The translations under genes and the position numbers were made by a program. 10,877 nt of DNA from an uncultured Collinsella sp. GTDB taxonomy: Bacteria; Actinomycetota; Coriobacteriia; Coriobacteriales; Coriobacteriaceae. Below, in pieces: positions 1-7,943 of this stretch (its first letter is position 1; each line of letters begins with the position of its first letter). The stretch lies in assembly GCA_934654625.1 (NCBI GenBank), contig CAKUGM010000048.1, positions 1 to 10,877 on the forward strand, in the 5' to 3' direction. The notes beneath the pieces were generated by a model. It ran no database searches, had not been told where the DNA came from, and was given only the letters and a program-made list of their open reading frames with translations.

Positions 1-7
1 AAGGAGG
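1..7 (+). promoter_or_regulatory. Ribosome binding site of the ftsL-like gene
   Basis: AAGGAGG lies 10 nt before the ATG at 18 and is a near-perfect anti-SD match. It fixes the start of the first gene. Anything further upstream, expected to be rsmH in a standard dcw cluster, lies outside the window. Confidence 0.85.
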
Positions 8-17
8 GGTTGCAGCC

Positions 18-518
18 ATGGCTTATCGCGCTTCAAACGCCGCATACGCCTACGATACGTATGAGGCGCAGCCCGTCTCTTATCCCAATCGCACGGCTGC
101 TCCGGCCCCTGTTGCCCCCGAGCGTCCCAGGCTCGACGTCGTCACGGGCGAGGGCCTTGAGGCGAACCAGGCGGTAAGTCCGCAGTTCACGCATGTTATG
201 AAGCTCGCCTTCGTATTCGTCGCGCTTCTTTGCATCGTAGGATTCGCTCGCATCACGCTCGCAGGAGCAACTACCGCTCTGCTTAACAACAACGCGCAGA
301 CGGCGAGCTCTCTTGAGCAGGCACACGAGGAAAGCTCCGATTTGCAGGTCATGCGCTCCGTTTACGGTTCCGAGACGCGCATTCGTAGCCTCGCCACCGG
401 AAGCCTTGGTATGGTGAGCTCCGACGGCGAAACCACGACGCTCGATTTCTCGGGCGATCAGTCGACAGGCGCCGGAGCAAATGCGGCTTCTGCGGAGCAG
501 GCCCCTACGGCCGAGTAG
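18..518 (+). CDS. ftsL: FtsL-like septal division protein, single-pass membrane
   Basis: This 166-residue protein is probably the FtsL component of the divisome, which with FtsB/DivIC and FtsQ/DivIB activates the FtsW-FtsI synthase. Visible architecture: a cytoplasmic N-terminus of about 60 residues rich in Ala, Pro and Tyr; one transmembrane helix at about 61-83; a short extracytoplasmic helical stretch at about 88-125; then the segment RIRSLATGSLGMV (121-133), which resembles the FtsL/DivIC ending of Ile, Ala and LGM. After it come about 33 low-complexity residues rich in Ala, Ser, Gly and Glu. The protein is longer than classical FtsL (about 90-120 residues), and the heptad pattern of the coiled coil is weak. 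The call rests on topology, the LGM motif and position just before ftsI. The ATG is set by the SD at 1-7. Another small septum-formation initiator protein is the main alternative. Confidence 0.72.
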   Translation: MAYRASNAAYAYDTYEAQPVSYPNRTAAPAPVAPERPRLDVVTGEGLEANQAVSPQFTHVMKLAFVFVALLCIVGFARITLAGATTALLNNNAQTASSLEQAHEESSDLQVMRSVYGSETRIRSLATGSLGMVSSDGETTTLDFSGDQSTGAGANAASAEQAPTAE

Positions 519-521
519 CCG

Positions 522-530
522 TGATAGGAT
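522..530 (+). promoter_or_regulatory. Candidate extended -10 promoter upstream of ftsI
   Basis: The 45-bp gap between the ftsL-like gene and ftsI contains TGATAGGAT, which fits the extended -10 pattern TGnTAnnAT. I see no convincing -35 hexamer upstream. Transcription would begin near 537, leaving a leader of about 27 nt before ftsI. Motif match only. Confidence 0.3.
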
Positions 531-563
531 GCTGTAGTCAAAAGCTCTAGATCCGGGTACTTC

Positions 564-2348
564 ATGCCACAAGACAAAAATCACCAAGATAACGATGCCG
601 TGTCGCGTTTGCGCACATCCCAATCTGCACAGCGTAGCGCCGCTCATCCTCGTAAAGCTGCTCAAAAAACCGATCTGTTGCGTGCGGATACGTCGCGCGA
701 ACCCGTCTCGAGGCGCACGTTCGTGCTAGCGGTCCTCGCCGTGGCGGTTGGCTTTTGCGGGGCCCGGCTTGGCGAGTATCAAGTTTTTGGCGACGATCGT
801 GCCGAAAACGAACTGTATTGGCGTCGCACCTTCAATCAAGTCCTGTATGCCAAGCGCGGAACCATCTACGATCGTGGCGGAAACGTGCTCACGTCGAGCG
901 AGGACTGCTACGACATCGCGGTTAATCCGAATCAGGTGGAAAGCAAGAACAAGGTCGTTCATGCCCTGATGGACGTTTTGGATGTAGATGCCAAGACCTG
1001 CAATGCTGCGGTCAATGGTGATACCTACACCTTTATCCAGCGAAAAGTGGATGTCAAAGATGCTGAAAAACTCGAGGAGTACAACCTTCCCGGCATCGTG
1101 ACCGAGCCTGCTCAGAAGCGTGTCTATCCGTATGGAAACACGTGTGCCCAACTGCTGGGCGTAACCGACACGGAGCACAAGGGCATATCGGGGCTCGAGC
1201 TCGAGTACCAAGACACCCTGATGGGAACAGACGGCTCCATGGTGCGCGAGCATGCGGCAGATGGTACCTATGTTGCGGGCGGTGCTTACAAAAAGGTCGA
1301 TCCAAAAAACGGCACCGACATCGTGCTGACCATCGACGTCAATATTCAGCAAGCGGCAGAAGAGGCTCTAGCCGAGGCCGTTGCGGATTCGGGTGCCGAC
1401 TACGGCTCGATTGTCGTTTCCGATCCGCGCACGGGCGAGATTTTTGCCGCATGTTCCTATCCGACGTACGACCCGAGCGATCTTTCGACCGCGCGCACCA
1501 AGGATATGAACCTTCGCGTGGTGACCGACGCCTATGAGCCCGGTTCCGTTTTCAAGGCCTTTGTGTGCGGCATGTCCATCGAAGAGGGTATCGCCGGGCC
1601 CGATACAACCTATGAGGTTCCCGCAACCGTCAAAGCGGGCGACGACGACGTTTACGATTCGGACCTGCGCGACTATAGCATGACCATGACCATGCGCGAG
1701 ATCATGCGCCGTTCTTCCAACACGGGCATGGTGCTTGTGGGCAAGCAGGTTGGAGCCGACCTCTTTGCCAAGTACATCAAGAAGTTTGGCTTTGGCAAAA
1801 AGGTTGGGGTCGACTTCCCGGGCGAGAACACCGGTATCGTCAAGGACCGCGACGAGTATGACGGCGCGAGCGTTGCGGCCATGTCGTTTGGCCAGGCCAT
1901 CTCGCTATCGCCCATCAGCGTGCTCCATGGCATGAGCGCAATCGCAAACAGGGGCATTATGACGGTTCCGCATTTTCTCAAGTCGTCTGGCGGCGAGGAA
2001 AAAGACTGGTCGGATAAGACCGAGCGTGTTTTTTCCAAATCGACGGTGGAGCAGGTTGCCGATATGATGAAGACCGTCGTCGATGAGGGAACGGGCGAAC
2101 TCGGGCAGGTTCCCGGCTACGACGTGTCGGGAAAGACCGGTACCGCTCAGCGCGCGAGCGAGGACGGCGGCTATCAAAAAAATGTGTACATGTCTTCGTT
2201 TATAGGCTTTGCACCCACGAACGACCCTCAGGTAATGGTCTATGTGACGCTCGACGGAACGCCGTATATCTCGACCGCCGCGGCACCCCCGTTTGCAAAG
2301 GTCATGGAGAGCGCATTGACCATCTTGAACATTGAACCGAACTCTTAA
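564..2348 (+). CDS. ftsI: FtsI-type class B penicillin-binding protein (septal transpeptidase)
   Basis: This 594-residue protein crosslinks peptidoglycan stems outside the membrane and pairs with the glycosyltransferase FtsW. It has a basic cytoplasmic N-terminus of about 50 residues, one signal-anchor helix at about 52-69, and a PBP dimerisation (pedestal) region opened by RGTIYDR (98-104). The transpeptidase domain carries all three active-site motifs: SVFK with nucleophile Ser328, SSN at 384-386, and KTGT from Lys524. It ends soon after the transpeptidase domain and has no PASTA repeats, as in actinobacterial FtsI rather than Bacillus Pbp2B/SpoVD types. Position between ftsL and mur genes favours FtsI over the elongation enzyme PBP2 (MrdA), although automated annotation may call it penicillin-binding protein 2. 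The ATG has only a weak SD in front; in-frame GTG and TTG codons downstream have none better. Confidence 0.93.
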   Translation: MPQDKNHQDNDAVSRLRTSQSAQRSAAHPRKAAQKTDLLRADTSREPVSRRTFVLAVLAVAVGFCGARLGEYQVFGDDRAENELYWRRTFNQVLYAKRGTIYDRGGNVLTSSEDCYDIAVNPNQVESKNKVVHALMDVLDVDAKTCNAAVNGDTYTFIQRKVDVKDAEKLEEYNLPGIVTEPAQKRVYPYGNTCAQLLGVTDTEHKGISGLELEYQDTLMGTDGSMVREHAADGTYVAGGAYKKVDPKNGTDIVLTIDVNIQQAAEEALAEAVADSGADYGSIVVSDPRTGEIFAACSYPTYDPSDLSTARTKDMNLRVVTDAYEPGSVFKAFVCGMSIEEGIAGPDTTYEVPATVKAGDDDVYDSDLRDYSMTMTMREIMRRSSNTGMVLVGKQVGADLFAKYIKKFGFGKKVGVDFPGENTGIVKDRDEYDGASVAAMSFGQAISLSPISVLHGMSAIANRGIMTVPHFLKSSGGEEKDWSDKTERVFSKSTVEQVADMMKTVVDEGTGELGQVPGYDVSGKTGTAQRASEDGGYQKNVYMSSFIGFAPTNDPQVMVYVTLDGTPYISTAAAPPFAKVMESALTILNIEPNS

Positions 2349-2455
2349 CGCCAGGTGATGCCGCGTCCGCTTGCATTCACACACGGCCTGCACCACAAGG
2401 GCACGTGGCCACGGTACAATAATCCGCTGGAATATTGGCTCGCAAAGGAGCATGC
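2349..2455 (+). promoter_or_regulatory. ftsI-murF intergenic region with candidate murF promoter
   Basis: This 107-bp gap sits where murE is found in many dcw clusters and holds no recognisable coding remnant. TACAAT at 2415-2420 is a good -10 match, inside CGGTACAATAA (2412-2422). A start site near 2427 would give a leader of about 29 nt. The spacing where a -35 should lie (about 2391-2398) reads ACCACA-like and is poor. A perfect 10-bp palindrome, CGTGGCCACG (2404-2413), lies directly before the -10. The promoter is inferred from motif match only. Confidence 0.5.
2444..2450 (+). promoter_or_regulatory. Ribosome binding site that sets the murF start
   Basis: AAAGGAG lies 5 nt before the ATG at 2456. 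This selects that ATG over the in-frame TTG at 2435, which precedes the SD and has no SD of its own. Confidence 0.85.
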
Positions 2456-3882
2456 ATGATAGAAATCGCAGTCAAGGACATCGAGCGCGTATGCGATGTG
2501 CAGCGCAAGTGCGGTGACGAGAATCGTATGTGCAAAGGGTGCGTTATCGACTCGCGCCAGGTTCAGACCGATTCCATCTTCGTCGCCTTCTCGGGCGAGC
2601 GCGTGGACGGCAATTCGTTTGCGCCTTCTGCTATCGAGGCTGGTGCGGGTGCTGTCGTCCTTTCGGTCGAGCCTGCTGCAGATTTGATCGATCTTGCAAA
2701 CGAACACGGATGCGCCCTGTTTACCTGCGATGACCCCATGGAGTTTCTGCTTTCGCTGGCCCATGACTACCGCATGCGCATGAACGCCACTGTTATCGGT
2801 GTGACCGGCTCCATCGGTAAGACCACCACGAAAGACTCGCTCGCAAAGATGCTTGCCTGCCGCTATCGCGTGCACGTGACGAGCGGTAACTTCAACAATC
2901 TCATCGGTATGCCGTTGACGATTCTCGCTGCGCCCGCCGATACCGAGATGCTCGTGCTCGAGATGGGCATGAACGCCACGGGCGAGATTGCGCGCCTTAC
3001 GGCATGCGCTCGTCCTGCGTACGCGGTGATCACCAAGGTGGGCACATCGCATATCGGCATGCTGGGCAGTCGCGAGAACATCGCGCGCGCTAAGGCGGAG
3101 ATTATCTCTGGCATGATGCCTGCACACGAGGGGGAGACCCCTCTTCTGGTCATGAACGGCGAGGATGATTTCACGCCCTTTATTCGCGAGGGCTTTGCAG
3201 ATCCGGCCGGCGTCGACGTCCTTCTGTGCGGCTCTACCGATGCCGACGACGTTCGTGTGAGCAACATCCGCGTGAGCGATGAGGGGCAGCCGTACTTTAC
3301 CATCACCTTTGCAGACGGCACGTCTCTCAACACCCATGTCGCGCTTCCCGGTGCGCAGGCAGTCATCAATGTCGTCTATGCTGCCTCGATTGCCTATCGT
3401 TTGGGCGTGAGCGCAGAGCAGATCGATTCGGTTCTTGCTTCGTTGCAGATCACTGGCCGTCGCCAGGAAATTCGCCGTGCCGCATGTGGAGCGCGTATCA
3501 TCGACGATACCTATAACGCCGCCCCGGAGTCGATGGCGGCGGGCCTCGACCTGCTGTGCTCGCTTCCGTGTGAGGGCGCTCGCATTGCCATTTTGGGCGA
3601 GATGGGTGAGCTCGGTGACGATACGGCGCGCCTTCATGCCCTGACGGGTGCCTACGCTGCCGCTAAGAAGCTTTCGACGCTCGTGTGCGTCGGTGGCGAG
3701 CCCGCGCGCGAGCTGGCCGCCGCCGCAAAGCTTATGGGCATGCCGGACGACCAGATTTTCATCGTCTCCGACACCGACGGGCTTATCGAGCGCTTCTCTT
3801 CCTCGCTGTGCGCCACAGACCTGGTGCTTGCCAAGGGTTCGCGCTCTGTTGGACTTGACCGTTTTGTCGAGGAGGTCTGCGC

Positions 3883-3889
<7 letters not shown>
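2456..3889 (+). CDS. murF: MurF, UDP-MurNAc-tripeptide--D-Ala-D-Ala ligase
   Basis: This cytoplasmic Mur ligase of 477 residues adds D-Ala-D-Ala to UDP-MurNAc-tripeptide with ATP, the last soluble precursor step. The N-terminal substrate domain has DSR at 32-34 and the typical FVAF-SGERVDG stretch (42-52). The central ATPase has the P-loop GVTGSIGKTTT (115-125), NFNN (145-148), EMGMN (169-173), GTSHIG (196-201) and the lysine likely to be carbamylated, Lys213. The C-terminal domain has DDTYNAAPESM (350-360) and LGEMGELGD (380-388). DTYNA-P-S is typical of MurF and separates it from MurE. The gene begins a block that runs through murG, and its last 7 nt overlap mraY. It is unusually cysteine-rich: I count 16, with four (13, 19, 26 and 29) clustered just before DSR. 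Confidence 0.96.
3869..3876 (+). promoter_or_regulatory. Ribosome binding site of mraY inside the murF end
   Basis: GAGGAGGT lies within the final codons of murF, 6 nt before the mraY ATG at 3883. The overlap of SD and start with murF suggests translational coupling. Confidence 0.85.
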
Positions 3890-4914
<1,025 letters not shown>

Positions 4915-4923
4915 TGATTGTAT

Positions 4924-6339
4924 ATGCCATTGCCGCAGACGTTCTCGCTTCTGGTCTTGGGCCAGGGCTCTTCGGGTCTCGATGTCGTTTCGTGGGCTTG
5001 TGCTCACCTGGGCGACCGCGTTTCCAGTGTCACCATGTACGGTGGCGCGAAGGCGCAACCCAATGATCGCACGCGCGAGCTTGAGCGTGCGGGCGCGCGG
5101 TTCGTCTTCGGTACCGAGGACGTCGAGGGGGAGTACGACATTTGCGTCTCCAGCCCCGGTATCTCGGAGTTCTGCGAGTTCTTTGCTGCTGGACGCGCTC
5201 ACGCGACCCAGATCATGGGCGAACCTGAGTTTGCCTACCGTCTCTCGCCAAACAATTGGTGCGCGGTGACGGGCACCAACGGCAAGACGACCACCACGTC
5301 GCTGATCGACCACCTGCTTCGCTCTGCCGATATCCCCAGCGTTCCCGTTGGAAATATCGGCAATCCGCCGATCAATGAGGTCGATGACCGTCCTGAGGGC
5401 TCCTGGTTTTGCGCCGAGCTATCGAGCTATCAGATCGCAACCACGGCAGAGCTTCATCCGCGCGTGGCGATCCTGCTCAACATCACGGACGACCACCTGG
5501 CATGGCACCGTACGCACGAGAATTATGCCGTAGCGAAGATTCGCCTGTTCCAAAACATGGATGAGGACGATCTGGCTATCGTCGACGTCGACGATGAGGG
5601 CAACATGGCCCACCGCGACATGATCTTCGTGCCCGGTCGACGTGTGCTCTCGCTGTCCTATGAGGATTCCGGCGCGCGGGATGCCGCCTTTGTTCGCGAG
5701 GGCCGTATGATTGTGCGCCTGGCGGGTGAGGAAAGCGACCTCGTTTGCTCGGCGGACCTCAAGATCGCCGGTCGTCACAACATCATTAACGCCTTGGCCG
5801 CTGCAGCTGCAGCCTTTGCTTGCGGCGCTCCCGTGGCATGCGTGCGTGCGGGCCTTTTGAGCTTCGCGCCGCTCGAGCACCGCATCGAGCCTGCCGGGTC
5901 CATCGATGGCGTGCGCTTCTATAACGATTCCAAGGCAACAAATACCGATGCGGTCGAGAAGGCCCTGACGGCATTCCCCAACGATCGTGTGATCTTGCTT
6001 TTGGGCGGTCACGACAAGGGGACTCCGTTGGAGGATTTCTCGCGCGTCGTGTGCCAAAACGTCGCCGCTGTCGTTTGCTTTGGCGAGGCTGCCGAGCGAT
6101 TCGAACAAGCGCTTGTAAATGCCGACGCCCAGGGCCTTGGCGTGACGCTTGCTCGTGCAGACCACATGCGCGACGCCGTCGACGTGGCGCGCACCCTCGC
6201 GGATAAGGGCGATGTCGTGCTGTTCTCCCCGGCATGCTCTTCGTTTGACGAGTTTTCCGGCTATGAAGAGCGCGGCCGCGTGTTTAAGTCTTATCTCGAT
6301 GGACTTCGTTCGGCAACTGCCGACGGCATCGAGGGCTAG
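4924..6339 (+). CDS. murD: MurD, UDP-MurNAc-L-Ala--D-Glu ligase
   Basis: This cytoplasmic Mur ligase (471 residues from this start) adds D-glutamate to UDP-MurNAc-L-Ala with ATP. The N-terminal Rossmann-like domain opens with VLGQGSSG (11-18). The ATPase domain has the P-loop TGTNGKTTT (117-125), NIGNP (144-148), ELSSYQ (165-170), NITDDHLAWH (186-195) and Lys205, the likely carbamylated lysine. The C-terminal domain has YNDSKATN, encoded near 5922-5942, and LLGGHDKG, encoded near 5998-6020. DSKATN and ELSSYQ are MurD hallmarks. The start is uncertain by two codons: ATG 4924 or TTG 4918. The only SD-like bases are GGGA (4908-4911), which space better for the TTG. TGA in frame at 4915-4917 excludes anything further upstream. 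Confidence 0.96.
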   Translation: MPLPQTFSLLVLGQGSSGLDVVSWACAHLGDRVSSVTMYGGAKAQPNDRTRELERAGARFVFGTEDVEGEYDICVSSPGISEFCEFFAAGRAHATQIMGEPEFAYRLSPNNWCAVTGTNGKTTTTSLIDHLLRSADIPSVPVGNIGNPPINEVDDRPEGSWFCAELSSYQIATTAELHPRVAILLNITDDHLAWHRTHENYAVAKIRLFQNMDEDDLAIVDVDDEGNMAHRDMIFVPGRRVLSLSYEDSGARDAAFVREGRMIVRLAGEESDLVCSADLKIAGRHNIINALAAAAAAFACGAPVACVRAGLLSFAPLEHRIEPAGSIDGVRFYNDSKATNTDAVEKALTAFPNDRVILLLGGHDKGTPLEDFSRVVCQNVAAVVCFGEAAERFEQALVNADAQGLGVTLARADHMRDAVDVARTLADKGDVVLFSPACSSFDEFSGYEERGRVFKSYLDGLRSATADGIEG

Positions 6340-6344
6340 GGGAG
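6338..6344 (+). promoter_or_regulatory. Ribosome binding site of ftsW overlapping the murD stop
   Basis: AGGGGAG overlaps the murD TAG and lies only 3 nt before the GTG at 6348. The spacing is short, but the next in-frame start, ATG 6369, is 24 nt away and has no SD of its own. The GTG is therefore favoured. Confidence 0.6.
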
Positions 6345-6347
6345 AGC

Positions 6348-7943
6348 GTGCGAGAAACAACCGCTTCCATGCGCGATACGTCGGCTGCTCGTTCTCGGGG
6401 CGCTAAGCCGCGCGGCGGGAACGCTCGTCGCGATCGGGATGCTTCTCCCGAGCATTCCTTTTGGGGAGAGGGCTTTATCGCCGGCGTTCCCGCTCGTATC
6501 ATGCGTCCGCGTCTGGTGTTCATCGTCTGCCTCGTAGCTCTCGTCGCCTTCGGCTTGCTCATGGTCTTTTCCGCTTCCTCGGTCGAGGCGCTCAAAGAGA
6601 ACGGCGATGCTCTGTACTACTTCAAGCGTCAGTTCGGCTTTGCCGCTGTGGGCTCTTTGCTGTGCGCGGTCATTTCGTTTCGAGCGATTCCTTGGAACTT
6701 TGCCACCAATCAAGTGGCAAAAGCCGTATGGGGCCTGCTCGCGATTGCGCTCGTGCTGGTCTTGGTTGCCGGTGCCGGTGCTGGCGGCGCCAAGCGATGG
6801 ATCAGGCTTTTTGCGGGCTTTCTTTTTCAGCCTTCCGAGTTCATCAAGCCTATGATTATCATTTTGGTCGCGGGCGCGATGGCCGATTTTTACGAAGCCG
6901 AGAAGATCGATTCCAGCCGCTTTTTGATGCGGCTCGCGCTCATCGTGGGACTGCCGTTGCTTTTGATCGTTGCTGAGCCAGATACGGGAACGTTCATGAT
7001 CATCTTCGCGACGGCCTTTGCCATGCTCTTTCTCTGTGGGCTTTCATGGAAGGTGGTCATAGCGGCTGTGGCCTTTGCCGCCATTCTTCTGTTTGGCATG
7101 GTTGCCCTGACCCCGTACCGTCTTGAGCGCTTTTCGGTGCAATCGAACCCTTGGCACGATATGTATGGCAGCGGTTACCAGGCCACACTCGCCCTTATGG
7201 CGTTTACCTCGGGCGGGTTGTTCGGGCGCGGAATCGGTAACTCAACGATGAAGTATGGCTTCCTGCCCGAGGCCCATAACGATTACATCTTCTCGATTAT
7301 CGGCGAGGAGCTTGGCTTTGTGGGCACCATGATTTTCCTGGCCGTTTTTGCTTTGTTTATTTATTCTGCGTTCCAGATCGGTCGCCGGGCGTCCGATCTT
7401 AAAGGACGCATGGTGGCGCAAGGATGCGCGCTCATGCTTGCCCTGCAGTTCCTTCTCAATGCTGCGGGCGTGTTGAATCTCATCCCCATGTCGGGAAAGA
7501 CGATGCCCTTTATCAGCTATGGCGGATCTTCGATGATCTCGAGCTTGATCCTTGCCGGTCTCATCATCCGTGTATCCGTCGAGAGCAACGCTCGTACCGT
7601 CTACGATGCTCGTCGCCGCAGCTTTGCCGTTATGGACGAAGATAATGACGTTTCCGACCATATCGGCGTGAGCACCGCGGGGCGTGTTCGCACGCGTTCC
7701 GGTCGATCGGTATCAGACGAGCATGCCGGTTTTGCCGTGATGGACGGCGCCTCTGCCCAGGAGCCGCGAGTCCGTGTGGCTCGCACGCGGCCCTCTCGAG
7801 CGGAGAGAGCCTCTTCTCGTGCTGATGGAGGATGGGATCGAGTCGATTTGAATGCCGACCCGGCGGATCGCCTTCGCGTCGACGGACGTGACGGGCAGCT
7901 GCGCCGTAGGTCGGACAACAGGAGGAATCGCTATGACCGATAA
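6348..7943 (+). CDS. ftsW: FtsW, SEDS-family septal peptidoglycan glycosyltransferase
   Basis: This 531-residue polytopic protein polymerises lipid II at the septum with FtsI. About ten transmembrane helices span roughly 55-410. SEDS motifs: GAKRWI (147-152), QPSEFIKP (161-168), EPDTGT (210-215), GGLFGRGIGNS (289-299), LPEAHNDYIF (306-315) with Asp312 at the position of the proposed catalytic Asp, GEELG (319-323) and MSGKTMPFISYGG (381-393). The mur gene context favours FtsW over RodA. It has a basic cytoplasmic N-terminus of about 50 residues and an Arg/Asp-rich C-terminal tail of about 120, longer than the E. coli protein but like actinobacterial FtsW. The tail contains FAVMD twice (426-430 and 462-466). 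The start is GTG; the gene overlaps murG by 11 nt, and its last Arg/Asn codons also encode the murG SD. Confidence 0.96.
   Translation: MRETTASMRDTSAARSRGAKPRGGNARRDRDASPEHSFWGEGFIAGVPARIMRPRLVFIVCLVALVAFGLLMVFSASSVEALKENGDALYYFKRQFGFAAVGSLLCAVISFRAIPWNFATNQVAKAVWGLLAIALVLVLVAGAGAGGAKRWIRLFAGFLFQPSEFIKPMIIILVAGAMADFYEAEKIDSSRFLMRLALIVGLPLLLIVAEPDTGTFMIIFATAFAMLFLCGLSWKVVIAAVAFAAILLFGMVALTPYRLERFSVQSNPWHDMYGSGYQATLALMAFTSGGLFGRGIGNSTMKYGFLPEAHNDYIFSIIGEELGFVGTMIFLAVFALFIYSAFQIGRRASDLKGRMVAQGCALMLALQFLLNAAGVLNLIPMSGKTMPFISYGGSSMISSLILAGLIIRVSVESNARTVYDARRRSFAVMDEDNDVSDHIGVSTAGRVRTRSGRSVSDEHAGFAVMDGASAQEPRVRVARTRPSRAERASSRADGGWDRVDLNADPADRLRVDGRDGQLRRRSDNRRNRYDR
7623..7746 (+). repeat. Duplicated FAVMD motif in the FtsW tail
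   Basis: TTTGCCGTTATGGACG at 7623-7638 and TTTGCCGTGATGGACG at 7731-7746 match at 15 of 16 bases, 108 bp apart and in frame. Both encode FAVMD followed by acidic or small residues. The intervening segment does not look repeated. Confidence 0.7.
7920..7926 (+). promoter_or_regulatory. Ribosome binding site that sets the murG start
   Basis: AGGAGGA lies inside the end of ftsW, 6 nt before ATG 7933. It selects that ATG over the in-frame ATGs at 7852 (far upstream) and 7945 (too distant). Confidence 0.88.

Noticed and set aside
2435..2455. TTG at 2435 as the murF start.
   Set aside because: It precedes the SD at 2444-2450, which is ideally placed for ATG 2456, and it would add seven residues not typical of the family.
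7852..7932. A 27-codon upstream extension of murG starting at ATG 7852.
   Set aside because: It has no SD and lies inside ftsW. ATG 7933 has a strong SD at 6 nt and gives the normal MurG N-terminus.
6348..7943. RodA (elongation SEDS protein) instead of FtsW.
   Set aside because: The gene lies between murD and murG, the standard ftsW position, beside ftsI. The sequence motifs alone do not exclude RodA, but the context does.
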